From NCBI RefSeq assembly GCF_029589055.1, contig NZ_JARQZP010000007.1, positions 1,736,001 through 1,800,000 of the forward strand: DNA of 64,000 bases. Reading direction: 5' to 3'. Both the position numbers and the translations under genes were made by a program. Each line of letters starts with the position of its first letter. The stretch's first letter is position 1. This stretch comes from Vibrio hannami. Lineage in GTDB: Bacteria; Pseudomonadota; Gammaproteobacteria; Enterobacterales; Vibrionaceae. The notes beneath the pieces were generated by a model. It made no database searches and was not told the DNA's origin. It worked only from the letters and a program-made list of their open reading frames with translations. Positions 8,057-16,342 of this stretch are shown in pieces.

Positions 8057-8462
8057 TTTCAGTTTTGTTAAAAATTAACGACACCGAGTTGACGCAGAAG
8101 CGTTCGCCTGTGGTCTTCGGCCCATCAGGGAAAACGTGACCTAGATGGCTATCACATACGTTGCATCGTATTTCCGTACGGATCATGCCGTGACTACGGT
8201 CCTCTATATATCGGATGGAATTCTTCGAAATCGGAGCATCAAAGCTTGGCCACCCACAACCAGAATCATACTTGTTACTATGATGAAATAACGGCGCTTG
8301 ACAACAGGTACATAGATATTCACCAGACTCCTTGTTATGCAATAACTTTCCTGTAAATGGCGCTTCCGTACCACTCTGCCGGCATACTCTGTACTCTTCT
8401 TCACTAAGCTGCTCTCGCCACTTCTGATCGGACTTTACTACTTTCTCATTACTAATGGTCAT
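8043..8462 (-). CDS. msrB: Peptide-methionine (R)-S-oxide reductase MsrB
   Basis: Reduces the R-epimer of methionine sulfoxide in oxidised proteins using thioredoxin. The 139-residue protein shows everything expected: two zinc-binding CxxC pairs (Cys51/54 and Cys100/103), the GCGWPSF block, and the catalytic cysteine in RFCVNS (Cys123). It lies between yeaC and gapA as in E. coli (yeaA), but on the opposite strand to gapA, so the intergenic region holds divergent promoters. Confidence 0.96.
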   Translation of the reverse strand: MTISNEKVVKSDQKWREQLSEEEYRVCRQSGTEAPFTGKLLHNKESGEYLCTCCQAPLFHHSNKYDSGCGWPSFDAPISKNSIRYIEDRSHGMIRTEIRCNVCDSHLGHVFPDGPKTTGERFCVNSVSLIFNKTEKEGQ

Positions 8463-8788
8463 ATAAAATTAACGTACTATTCTCAATTATTATTCAGATA
8501 TTATGGCACAAAGGCTTGCATATATAAGGGTTTGTAGCACATACTTTGAGCCGGATTGGATTCTCGGTTTTTGTTCCTTAACAAGAGCCAAAAACAGGTA
8601 GCTGGATTACATATCCCCCAACAAAGAACAAAAAACAATCGTTTATTACGAGTAGTAAAAAAAATGTACTGAATTTTTTTGACTTTAAACAAGTAAAGAC
8701 CGATTATTTGTTGCAGTCAATTGCTGGGTTTTGTAATTTTACTACCAGTTTATCTTTCATCAGAAAATTAAGTTGTGGAGCAACTATA
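8463..8788. other. Divergent msrB-gapA intergenic region
   Basis: About 325 bases with no gene. It contains a good sigma-70 promoter for gapA near its right end, annotated separately, and a long poly-A/poly-T rich stretch (8,660-8,680) that may act as an UP element. I see no riboswitch or other clear element, and no credible msrB promoter. Confidence 0.6.
8679..8707 (+). promoter_or_regulatory. sigma-70 promoter of gapA
   Basis: TTGACT and GATTAT are separated by an ideal 17 bases, directly after an A/T tract that could serve as an UP element. Predicted transcription would begin near 8714, leaving a leader of about 75 bases. A strong promoter fits the very biased codon usage of gapA. Confidence 0.7.
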
Positions 8789-9784
8789 ATGACTATCAAA
8801 GTAGGTATTAACGGTTTTGGCCGTATCGGCCGTTTCGTATTTCGTGCATCTGTAGAGCGTGCTGACATCGAAGTTGTAGGTATCAACGACCTTATCGACG
8901 TAGAATACATGGCGTACATGCTTAAGTACGACTCAACTCACGGCCGTTTCAACGGTACTGTTGAAGTTAAAGACGGTAACCTAATCGTTAACGGCAACAC
9001 TGTACGTGTAACTGCAGAGCGCAACCCAACTGACCTTAAGTGGGACGAAATCGGTGTTGACGTTGTTGCTGAAGCAACTGGTATCTTCCTAACTGACGAA
9101 ACTGCACGTCAGCACATCACTGCTGGTGCTAAGAAAGTTGTTCTTACTGGTCCTTCTAAAGACGCAACTCCAATGTTCGTTAACGGTGTAAACTTCGACA
9201 CTTACGCTGGTCAAGATATCGTATCTAACGCTTCTTGTACTACTAACTGTCTTGCACCTATCGCTAAAGTACTTAACGACAAGTTCGGTATCGAGTCTGG
9301 TCTTATGACTACAGTTCACGCTACTACTGCTACTCAGAAGACTGTTGACGGTCCTTCTGCTAAAGACTGGCGTGGTGGTCGTGGTGCTTCTCAGAACATC
9401 ATCCCATCTTCAACTGGTGCTGCTAAAGCTGTAGGCGTTGTACTTCCAGAAGTTAAAGGCCTTCTAACTGGTATGGCTTTCCGCGTTCCAACTGCAAACG
9501 TTTCTGTTGTTGACCTAACAGTTAACCTAAAAGAAGCTGCTTCTTACGAAGCTATCTGTGCAGCAATGAAAGAAGCTTCTGAAGGCGAAATGGCTGGCGT
9601 TCTAGGTTACACTGAAGACGCAGTAGTTTCTCAAGACTTCATCGGCGAAACTTGCACATCTGTATTCGATGCAGCTGCTGGTATCGCACTAACTGACAAA
9701 TTCGTTAAAGTTGTATCTTGGTACGACAACGAAATCGGTTACTCAAACAAAGTTCTAGACCTAATCGCTCACATCTCTAAGTAA
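8789..9784 (+). CDS. gapA: Glyceraldehyde-3-phosphate dehydrogenase
   Basis: Glycolytic and gluconeogenic enzyme making 1,3-bisphosphoglycerate with NAD. The 331-residue protein begins MTIKVGINGFGRIGR (Rossmann NAD site), has the catalytic motif SNASCTTNCLAP (near residue 148) and ends with 'SWYDNEIGYSNKVLDL'. The ATG after TGTGGAG is chosen; an open frame extends 27 codons upstream but lacks conservation. Codon choice is strikingly uniform (GGT, AAC, GAC, CGT, TCT), as for a very highly expressed gene. Confidence 0.98.
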   Translation: MTIKVGINGFGRIGRFVFRASVERADIEVVGINDLIDVEYMAYMLKYDSTHGRFNGTVEVKDGNLIVNGNTVRVTAERNPTDLKWDEIGVDVVAEATGIFLTDETARQHITAGAKKVVLTGPSKDATPMFVNGVNFDTYAGQDIVSNASCTTNCLAPIAKVLNDKFGIESGLMTTVHATTATQKTVDGPSAKDWRGGRGASQNIIPSSTGAAKAVGVVLPEVKGLLTGMAFRVPTANVSVVDLTVNLKEAASYEAICAAMKEASEGEMAGVLGYTEDAVVSQDFIGETCTSVFDAAAGIALTDKFVKVVSWYDNEIGYSNKVLDLIAHISK

Positions 9785-9817
9785 GCATTAGTTTAGACTT
9801 TCTTTGAAAGGCTATAG

Positions 9818-9843
9818 AAAAGGCGACCATTGTGTCGCCTTTT
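9818..9843 (+). terminator. Terminator after gapA
   Basis: AAAAGGCGAC / GTCGCCTTTT hairpin with a 6-base loop and a T-tract. It lies between gapA and yeaD, so yeaD would be read by partial read-through or its own promoter. Confidence 0.88.
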
Positions 9844-9864
9844 TGTTTATCTTAAGGTTCAAAT

Positions 9865-10746
9865 ATGGAAAATTTCAACTCTGTTGTTAACGCATTAGCT
9901 GATTGCGTCACTATCGTAGAACGCGAAGGCGCAAAAATCGTTCGCATCGCTCACGACAAAGCTTACGCCGAAGTTGCCCTTCATGGCGCTCACGTTCTTT
10001 CATTTAAGCCAACAGATCAGGAAGATGTGATCTGGCTAAGTGAAAAAGCTGACTTTAGCCCGGAAAAAGCAATTCGAGGTGGCATTCCTGTCTGCTGGCC
10101 ATGGTTTGGCCGTGTGGCTGCACCAGCTCATGGTTTTGCACGTACCAGTGAATGGTATGTTGTAGAACACAGAGAAAATGAAGAAGGCGTTATTGTGTGC
10201 CTTGGTCTTGATGAAAGCGATGAAACACGCGCTGTATGGCCAAACTCATTTGAAGCTCGCCTATATGTTGAAGTTTCTGAAAAGCTGAAGGTCACTCTTG
10301 AAGTCACTAATACCGACGACAAAGAGTGGAAGTTCTCTGGCGCACTACACACCTACTTCAACGTAGCAGACATTCGCGAAACAGTGACTACGGGTATGGG
10401 CGCAGAGTATGTCGATAGCCTACAAGACGGTAAAATCTGCCAGGGCGGTGCGGAGCTTCAGCTGACCGATACTGTCGACCGTGTTTATACTCAACCAGAA
10501 GAACTTATTTCTATCCGTGACCCGAAAAACGAGCGTACTATTGAAGTTCGTAATAGCGGAGATAACTCCGCGGTTATCTGGAATCCGTGGGCTGAAGGTG
10601 CTCAGGGCATGGGTGATATGGCTGACAATGGCTATGAAACCATGCTGTGTGTCGAGTCAACGCTGCACGCTAACAGCATTGAAGAAGGCAAGGTACTTCA
10701 GCCGGAAGAATCTTATCAACTTATCACCGAGATTTCGGTAAAATAG
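9865..10746 (+). CDS. yeaD: D-hexose-6-phosphate mutarotase (YeaD)
   Basis: Aldose-1-epimerase-like enzyme that interconverts anomers of hexose 6-phosphates. At 293 residues it matches E. coli YeaD. Recognisable blocks are 'GGIPVCWPWFG' (about residues 72-82), 'HGFARTSEW', and the C-terminal 'VCVESTLHANS'-like segment. It lies directly downstream of gapA as in E. coli, with only the gapA terminator between. A REP-like element follows. Confidence 0.93.
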   Translation: MENFNSVVNALADCVTIVEREGAKIVRIAHDKAYAEVALHGAHVLSFKPTDQEDVIWLSEKADFSPEKAIRGGIPVCWPWFGRVAAPAHGFARTSEWYVVEHRENEEGVIVCLGLDESDETRAVWPNSFEARLYVEVSEKLKVTLEVTNTDDKEWKFSGALHTYFNVADIRETVTTGMGAEYVDSLQDGKICQGGAELQLTDTVDRVYTQPEELISIRDPKNERTIEVRNSGDNSAVIWNPWAEGAQGMGDMADNGYETMLCVESTLHANSIEEGKVLQPEESYQLITEISVK

Positions 10747-10757
10747 CTCTAGCCCGA

Positions 10758-10850
10758 TCTCGTTCCGGCGCTCCTGCGTCGGAATGCATTAGCTTTTGCT
10801 GATGCCGCTTGCTTTGGTATGCATTACCACGCAAGAGCGTGGGAACGAGA
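10758..10850. repeat. REP-like paired palindromic element
   Basis: A 93-base unit bounded by TCTCGTTCC and GGAACGAGA in inverted orientation, with GGAATGCAT / ATGCATTACC internal arms. It has the GTTCC..GCGCTCCTGCG.. composition of the element beside ansA. One arm is mutated (CGGCGCTCC versus CCACGC). This arrangement of two inverted REP-like units is typical of BIME-like elements. Confidence 0.75.
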
Positions 10851-10903
10851 GAATAGTCCTCGATAGAAAAAAGAATCACATCACCGGAATACAGAATACA
10901 GAT

Positions 10904-11716
10904 ATGTACTATCAATGTCCCCTTTGCCACTCTCCTTTAATCAGTAAAAATTCGAACTTTCAGTGTGAAAACAACCACCAGTTCGATATGGCAAAAGAGG
11001 GCTACGTCAACCTGATGCCTGCGAACCAGAAACGTTCAAAGAATCCGGGTGATAATAAGGAAATGATGCAGGCCAGACGTAATTTCCTAAACAGTCATCA
11101 CTACGAAACACTGGCAAACCGGGTCGCAGAGATTTGTAACCAATATACAGCCAAGAGCCTGCTTGATATTGGCTGCGGCGAAGGCTACTACACAAATAAA
11201 GTTCAACTGCATATAAGCGAAAGTAAACCTCAGGCAGAGGTCTATGGACTCGACATTTCTAAGGTTGCCATAAGATATGCTTCTAAGCGCTATGCAAACT
11301 GCCATTTTTCAGTGGCATCCAGCCACCGATTACCTTTTGCAGATCAATCACTTGATACTATCTTACGCATCTATGCGCCATGCAAAGCTGAAGAGATGTC
11401 TCGCTGCTTAAAAGATAGTGGCACCGTAATCACCGTTACCCCTGCCGCTCGCCATCTCTACCAGCTAAGAGAGCGTATCTATGATGATGTTCGCCTGCAT
11501 GATGAATCACCTGAAGATCTGGATGGTTTTACTCTAATTCATGAAGAAAAACTCAACTATCAGATGTCATTATCAGGACCACTCGCGTTCGACTTGCTAC
11601 AAATGACCCCTTTTGCCTGGAAAGCGTCAGATGAGTTTCGTGAAGAACTAAAGACAGTCGAGCTTTTCCAATGCGAATCCGACTTTATGATTCGGGTATA
11701 TCAAAAAAGTAACTAA
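10904..11716 (+). CDS. rlmA: 23S rRNA (guanine-N1)-methyltransferase RlmA
   Basis: Methylates G745 of 23S rRNA at N1. The 270-residue protein has the N-terminal zinc-binding cluster (Cys5, Cys8, Cys21, His25) followed by the SAM-binding motif 'LLDIGCGEGYYT'. The ATG shown gives the family start MYYQCPLC; the reading frame extends 36 codons upstream but through the REP-like element, so that part is not coding. Family length in E. coli is 269. Confidence 0.93.
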   Translation: MYYQCPLCHSPLISKNSNFQCENNHQFDMAKEGYVNLMPANQKRSKNPGDNKEMMQARRNFLNSHHYETLANRVAEICNQYTAKSLLDIGCGEGYYTNKVQLHISESKPQAEVYGLDISKVAIRYASKRYANCHFSVASSHRLPFADQSLDTILRIYAPCKAEEMSRCLKDSGTVITVTPAARHLYQLRERIYDDVRLHDESPEDLDGFTLIHEEKLNYQMSLSGPLAFDLLQMTPFAWKASDEFREELKTVELFQCESDFMIRVYQKSN

Positions 11717-11787
11717 GTTCCCAGTTGAGCACGCATCGGTTTATGCTCTAGTATAAAAGAGTCGCTAACCACCGTAGAGAGTAAGCC

Positions 11788-12729
11788 ATGCGGGCAATTT
11801 CAATATTAGGACTCACCTTATTAGCGGGTTGTACTGGCTTCAATAGCCCCTCTGGTATCAACAAGGCACAACCGGAAACCTATTATGATTACCATCTTTA
11901 TAACGGCAATGGTCAACCTTTGTCTGAATCCCGGACAATAGAAGAGCTAAGCCAGTTTGATGTCGTCCTTGTTGGTGAGTGGCACACCCACCCTGCTATT
12001 CATTCATTCCAGACTCGTTTATTACAACAACTTCATGAAGAATCTCCAGACTGGGCGCTTTCAATGGAACAGTTTAGCCGCGATAAGCAGAGTACATTAG
12101 ATGACTATCTGGCGGGGAATATCGGTGAACAAACACTAATCTCCAAAGCCAATGGATGGCCGAATTATGAGAGCGACTATCGACCACTGATAGAGTACGC
12201 CAAAGCACAACAGCTTGATGTTATTGCAGCAAACGCACCTAAACCTATCGTCCGATGTATCGGTCAAAAAGGCTTACCCTGGCTTGATACGCTCCCGGCG
12301 AACAAGCGGGAACAGGTAGCTATCAATATAGATACATCAGATACTCCCTATAAAGAGAAGTTTATGGCTTCACTTCATCACGGAAAACCTGAAGACAATA
12401 TCAATAACTATGCGGCTCAGGTTACCTGGGATGAAACGATGGCAGAGAGCATCACCCTCTACCTGAATAAAGAATCAGGGTCTAAGGTTCTACATATTGC
12501 AGGTAAATTTCATACTGAAGAGGGGTTAGGAATTGCCGCCTCGATAAAAAGAATTCGTCCAGAAACCTCTATTGCCGTTATTACTCCGGTTGAAACTGTT
12601 TCTCATGACTCACCTGATTACCAGTTACACGTATTAACACCACCGGTCAGATACGTAAAAAAAGATAATAAAATCAAAGCCATTCATAAAATCATGGAAA
12701 GAAAAAAGGATAACACCTGTAATCTATGA
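11788..12729 (+). CDS. ChaN family lipoprotein (putative haem-binding)
   Basis: A 313-residue lipoprotein with lipobox LLAGC (Cys15). The mature protein carries the family block 'VVLVGEWHTHPAIHSFQ', and further blocks 'SMEQFSRD' and a C-terminal 'VLHIAGKFHTEEGLG'. ChaN/PhuW-type proteins bind haem cofacially and are linked to iron uptake; some are called TraB/PrgY-like. No haem or iron transporter gene is adjacent and no obvious Fur box was found, so the role here is inferred from family alone. Confidence 0.8.
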   Translation: MRAISILGLTLLAGCTGFNSPSGINKAQPETYYDYHLYNGNGQPLSESRTIEELSQFDVVLVGEWHTHPAIHSFQTRLLQQLHEESPDWALSMEQFSRDKQSTLDDYLAGNIGEQTLISKANGWPNYESDYRPLIEYAKAQQLDVIAANAPKPIVRCIGQKGLPWLDTLPANKREQVAINIDTSDTPYKEKFMASLHHGKPEDNINNYAAQVTWDETMAESITLYLNKESGSKVLHIAGKFHTEEGLGIAASIKRIRPETSIAVITPVETVSHDSPDYQLHVLTPPVRYVKKDNKIKAIHKIMERKKDNTCNL

Positions 12730-12840
12730 CCCCACAATTCCAGCACTGGTCTGTTTTTTGCTTGTAAGCTAGCAAGTGTTATTGCGTAGAAAAGTGGGTA
12801 AAGCGACTAAAGTTTTGCCATCTCTATCCGATAAATAGAT

Positions 12841-12870
12841 ATCAAAAGAGATAACGGTATCTCTTTTGAT
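12841..12870. other. Perfect 13-bp inverted repeat upstream of a small gene
   Basis: ATCAAAAGAGATA and its exact complement are separated by four bases (ACGG), about 35 bases before the next start codon. There is no T-tract, so it is unlikely to be a terminator. It could be an operator for a dimeric regulator or a leader-RNA hairpin. Confidence 0.6.
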
Positions 12871-12903
12871 GTAAGTAGTAAGCAAAAATCATTGGGGCCG
12901 AAT

Positions 12904-13254
12904 ATGACGCCAGTAGGAATGAATAGCGCTACTAAGCCTATTTCAGCGCAACCGAATAGTACTCAAGCGCCTTCTCAACCGGTAAAAAACCCGGAAGAAG
13001 GTACAGAGAAGGCTGCGCAACAAGAAAAAAGCGGACTTGTCCTGACAGAAGAAGGAAAGGCGCTTCTTGCCGCGCTTTCTGAGATCGATAAAGAAGCGAA
13101 GTCTGAGGAATCGAGTGTAAAATCTTTTACTTATGGTGCCCTGGGTATGGAACACCCGGACAAAATCGAAGAGAAAGATGATAGCAGCTATACCGCAGGC
13201 AGTTACCTTAAAGGTGCAGCGACAATCGGAGCTTTGTTACTGGCTATCGTTTAA
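12904..13254 (+). CDS. Hypothetical small protein with C-terminal hydrophobic tail
   Basis: I do not recognise this 116-residue protein. It has a Pro/Gln/Thr-rich disordered N-terminal third, a charged Glu/Lys-rich middle predicted helical, and a hydrophobic C-terminus (about the last 16 residues, GAATIGALLLAIV type) that could be a tail anchor. No signal peptide. The ATG shown has GGGG six bases upstream; an in-frame TTG lies 12 bases earlier. It is transcribed alone, preceded by the perfect 13-bp palindrome and followed by a hairpin. Coding is supported by the ribosome site and the isolated gene structure, not by homology. Confidence 0.6.
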   Translation: MTPVGMNSATKPISAQPNSTQAPSQPVKNPEEGTEKAAQQEKSGLVLTEEGKALLAALSEIDKEAKSEESSVKSFTYGALGMEHPDKIEEKDDSSYTAGSYLKGAATIGALLLAIV

Positions 13255-13281
13255 TACCTGCCAGTAAGTGTTAACTATTTT

Positions 13282-13306
13282 AGGGAAGCAGGCAAACTGC
13301 TTCCCT
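13282..13306. terminator. Hairpin between the small unknown gene and the aqpZ remnant
   Basis: AGGGAAGCAG / CTGCTTCCCT, a perfect 10-bp stem with a 5-base loop, lies in the short gap between convergent reading frames. It has no U-tract on either side, so terminator function is only likely from position. Confidence 0.5.
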
Positions 13307-13319
13307 CAAGTCGTTGTGC

Positions 13320-13573
13320 TTATTCTTCTGCACCGATAACTCTGTAAATCACCGCACCAATAACTGCACCTACAATCGGTGCAACCCAGAATAGCCACAA
13401 CTGAGACATCGTCCAATCGCATACGCCATGGTTAGAACCGTCAAACCAAATGCCAGCGAGACACCCAATAGGCCGATACCAACATCAGGAAAAGCTGCGG
13501 CCAATACTGCGCTACCACAACCACCTAACACCAACCAAAAAGTGCCTACCAGTTCCGCCATATATTTTTTCAT
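13320..13573 (-). pseudogene. aqpZ: Aquaporin Z remnant with internal deletion
   Basis: The first 54 codons match the AqpZ N-terminus (AELVGTFWLVLGGCGSAVLA, then GVSLAFGLTVLTMAYAIG). Immediately afterwards, in another frame, come the last about 28 codons of AqpZ (QLWLFWVAPIVGAVIG.. to the stop). Some 150 residues (about 440 bases) in between are missing, including both NPA pore motifs and four of the six membrane helices. The junction lies near 13411-13420 and shifts the frame, so the product would be a 67-residue nonfunctional peptide. AqpZ is a water channel that is not essential, so this is probably a real deletion. Confidence 0.9.
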
Positions 13574-13737
13574 AATCCATTAACCCAAGGTTACATAAGA
13601 AACATGGCGCACATGGTACAAAGAGGCACTAACAAATGAGTGTAAAAAGATGTTTTTTTAGAAAAGAGGGTTAGATTTCAGGCAACTATCAACAAAAACA
13701 GAAGTATTCAAATTACGTGAAAAATACTTCAGACCGA

Positions 13738-13995
13738 TCAATCTGAAATGGTGATAATTTCAAGTTCAGTTAGAATAGATAAGGCTTGCTTATTGCTTTC
13801 TCCACAAACCCATTCAGCAGCCTGAAAGTTGTGGCAGACGTCTGGCCTTTTCGGATTACCGAATAGTTTACAAAGGTTATTTTCATCAAGTTGTTTGCAG
13901 CGCTCACCTGCCTTTTTCCCGTTAGGATGCAGCGGAAAGCTAGACGTAATACTTGGGGCAATACAACATGCACCACAACCCAGACGACAATCCAT
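13738..13995 (-). CDS. YkgJ-family cysteine-cluster protein
   Basis: An 85-residue protein with the conserved N-terminal cluster CRLGCGACC (Cys3, 7, 10, 11) and further Cys at positions consistent with a zinc or Fe-S binding fold (UPF0153/CxxCxxCC family); the middle has 'CKQLDENNLCKLFG' and 'RPDVCHNF'. Function is unknown. I chose the ATG because GAGG lies six bases upstream; an in-frame TTG is 12 bases earlier. A related cysteine-cluster gene (YcgN) is transcribed divergently next door. Confidence 0.8.
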   Translation of the reverse strand: MDCRLGCGACCIAPSITSSFPLHPNGKKAGERCKQLDENNLCKLFGNPKRPDVCHNFQAAEWVCGESNKQALSILTELEIITISD

Positions 13996-14136
13996 AAACA
14001 ACCTCAACTAACCTATAAAACAACTCGAAAGCCCCCTAAAAACGAGGGGCGGCAATCTTAGCAGAATTGGGCTTGAACTTTAACCAGTAGAAGAGTATAA
14101 ATCTCAGCCCATCTTCACCATAGTTAGGCAGTAATA

Positions 14137-14604
14137 ATGAACCAAGCATTCTGGCAAGAAAAACCTTTAGAAGAGATGACTGAAACCGAGTGGGAATCTC
14201 TGTGTGACGGTTGTGGTAAATGCTGCCTGCACAAATTAATGGACGAAGATACCGACGAGGTATATTACACCAATGTCGCGTGTAGCTGGCTAAACAGCAA
14301 AACCTGTAGCTGTAAAGACTACCCTAACCGTTTTGAGTCAGGCGAAGAGTGTCTGAAGCTCAGCCGAGATAAGATCCCCGAGTTCCACTGGCTACCAGAC
14401 ACCTGCGCATATCGTCTGCTTGCTGAAGGCCAGCAACTCCCAGAATGGCATCCACTAATCACAGGCTCTAAATCCGCGATGCATGCTGCAGGCGAAAGCG
14501 TGCGTAATAAAGTGGTTTATGAGATTGATGTCGTAAATTGGGAGGACCACATCCTAAATCATCCCGATCGCGAGTATCTGGAAATCAGTCGTGACGAGGG
14601 TTAG
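14137..14604 (+). CDS. ycgN: YcgN family cysteine-cluster protein (UPF0260)
   Basis: A 155-residue protein of unknown function. The cluster 'CDGCGKCCLHKL' at residues 23-34 and later cysteines ('VACSWLNSKTCSCKDYPNRF', 'CLKL', 'DTCAYRL') are characteristic of YcgN and suggest a bound metal or Fe-S centre. Length matches E. coli YcgN (about 153). It stands alone, divergent from the YkgJ-like gene. Confidence 0.88.
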   Translation: MNQAFWQEKPLEEMTETEWESLCDGCGKCCLHKLMDEDTDEVYYTNVACSWLNSKTCSCKDYPNRFESGEECLKLSRDKIPEFHWLPDTCAYRLLAEGQQLPEWHPLITGSKSAMHAAGESVRNKVVYEIDVVNWEDHILNHPDREYLEISRDEG

Positions 14605-14659
14605 TGATAGTATTGAGCGGCTGCATTATTGAACCAATTTTTTGATTTTATTGACAAAC

Positions 14660-14688
14660 CTTAGATCCCTGCCTCCGCAGGGATGACG
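14660..14688. repeat. Dispersed repeat, copy A (inverted with copy B at 16343-16371)
   Basis: A 29-base sequence that is the exact reverse complement of copy B. Its core ATCCCTGC-CTCC-GCAGGGAT is itself a hairpin. The two copies enclose the TrmH-like gene and the rlmE-like gene. The sequence resembles short extragenic palindromes dispersed in Vibrio genomes; I cannot verify copy number here. Confidence 0.85.
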
Positions 14689-14728
14689 GACTTGGCCAAC
14701 AAACTCAGCCTCCTTTTTAGGAAACTTT

Positions 14729-15469
14729 TTATATCGACAACTGATAAGCGCATATATTGACAGCGCTCGCCAGGTTCAATGAATCAATCTTGCCGCTACC
14801 TGTGATAGTAAAAGGCTGCGCATTACAATCTGCTAAGGATTGCTTAGGCACACCTCGAGCTTCGTTTCCAAATAGGTAGCAATCATAGTCAGAAAACTGA
14901 GGCGAGTTCACCTTATCACCCTGCATATCAAGATAGGCAAAACGCTTAAAGCGTTGATTTAACTCAGATAGCTCAACGCCTTGCTCAATAGGCATATGAA
15001 AAATAGCTCCCATACTTGAGCGCACTACTTTTGGATTGTAAGGGTCGACACTGTTGTCACTTAATAACAAACGAAAGTGACCAAACCACGCCAGGCTACG
15101 CAAAATAGTGCCTAGGTTGCCGGGGTCTTGCACTTCATGTAAGTAGATACAGCGCTCACCTTCTTGCAAAGGTGCTCTCTCTGTCTGAGTAGGTAAAGGG
15201 ACACAGGCGATGATACCTTGTGGTGTTTTGGTATCACTCAGCCCAGCCATCTGTTTTTTACTAATAGTGGTGATCGTGTAAGGGTGATTGAGCTGCTGTG
15301 CCCAATCTTGATACTCTTCCGTCACATATAAGAGAGTGTTTTTTAGATAAGGCTGAGACAGTGCTGCTTTATCCAGTTCGAGGATCAGGTGCTCCCCTTC
15401 AACTAAATAGTGACCAAATTTCTCACGGTATTTTTTTTGATGCAGTTTCTTTGCATTATCCAGTTTCAT
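14729..15469 (-). CDS. TrmH/SpoU-family RNA 2'-O-methyltransferase
   Basis: A 246-residue protein with an N-terminal substrate-binding part and the C-terminal knotted SPOUT domain: motif 1 'QDPGNLGTILRSLAWFG' (about residues 111-127), motif 2 'LFGNEARGVP' (near 195) and motif 3 'SLNLASAVNICAYQL' at the end. It should use SAM to 2'-O-methylate a ribose in rRNA or tRNA. Which site is not visible; it is not clearly RlmB or TrmH. Flanked downstream by dispersed repeat copy A and divergent from the rlmE-like gene. Confidence 0.85.
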   Translation of the reverse strand: MKLDNAKKLHQKKYREKFGHYLVEGEHLILELDKAALSQPYLKNTLLYVTEEYQDWAQQLNHPYTITTISKKQMAGLSDTKTPQGIIACVPLPTQTERAPLQEGERCIYLHEVQDPGNLGTILRSLAWFGHFRLLLSDNSVDPYNPKVVRSSMGAIFHMPIEQGVELSELNQRFKRFAYLDMQGDKVNSPQFSDYDCYLFGNEARGVPKQSLADCNAQPFTITGSGKIDSLNLASAVNICAYQLSI

Positions 15470-15630
15470 AAATGGCCCTGTTTCATATGTTGTGCCTTAC
15501 CAAATCGTCGCGGCGATTGTACTCTTTTGTTTGGTAAAATGTCACTACTGAAAGTCAGGGGATATTTGCAAAACAACCGGACATGATTACAATAGCGCTC
15601 CCTATACTTTACCAACATGGCGAACAATCT

Positions 15631-16251
15631 ATGGCACGCTCAAAAACCAGCAAAAAATGGCTCGATGAACACGTAAACGATCCTTATGTAAAAAAAGCGC
15701 AAGTTGATGGTTATCGATCTAGAGCAAGCTACAAACTGATTGAGATTAATGAGAAAGATCAACTTATCAAGCCGGGAGACATCGCTATGGACCTTGGTTC
15801 GGCGCCAGGTGGTTGGTCGCAGATTGTCGCTCCAATCGTTGGGGATAATGGTAAAGTGATCGCCTCTGATATTTTGCATATGGACGGCATGGTGGGTGTC
15901 ACCTTTATTCAGGGTGATTTTACTGATGAAGCTGTCTATGAACGTATCTTGCAAACCATTGATGGCCAGGGGGTTGATGTGGTGATCTCGGATATGGCAC
16001 CCAACATGAGCGGAGTAAAAACCACCGACCAATACAGCTCTATGTATCTTGTTGAGCTGGCTCTCGATATGGCGCGTAATGTGCTAAAACCGGGCGGTAA
16101 CTTCTGTGCCAAGGTATTCCAGGGGGTTGGGTACGACGAGTATGTTAAAGATGTACGAACGTCCTTTAACAAGGTCATTATTCGCAAACCTGCCGCTTCG
16201 CGCCCACGCTCTCGAGAGGTATATGTCGTAGGTAAAGGATTTAAAGGCTAG
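15631..16251 (+). CDS. RlmE/FtsJ-family 23S rRNA 2'-O-methyltransferase (divergent copy)
   Basis: A 206-residue protein with all FtsJ hallmarks: RSRASYKL with the first catalytic Lys, the SAM motif MDLGSAPGGWSQ, SDMAPNMSG (catalytic Asp), CAKVFQG (Lys) and SREVYVV (Glu), i.e. an intact K-D-K-E tetrad. The family methylates U2552 of 23S rRNA. The ATG shown gives the family start MARSKTSKKW. Oddly it is not next to ftsH, its normal partner in E. coli and Vibrio, and its N-terminus reads more like pseudomonad RlmE than enteric ones. It may be an acquired second copy. Confidence 0.85.
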   Translation: MARSKTSKKWLDEHVNDPYVKKAQVDGYRSRASYKLIEINEKDQLIKPGDIAMDLGSAPGGWSQIVAPIVGDNGKVIASDILHMDGMVGVTFIQGDFTDEAVYERILQTIDGQGVDVVISDMAPNMSGVKTTDQYSSMYLVELALDMARNVLKPGGNFCAKVFQGVGYDEYVKDVRTSFNKVIIRKPAASRPRSREVYVVGKGFKG

Positions 16252-16342
16252 CCCAAGTTATTTAACTCCCCTCCCCTTTGTAGTTTAAAGAATGGTAGCT
16301 TAATAAAAATGCAAAGGGATAGATGAGTTTATTGAAAAAGTT

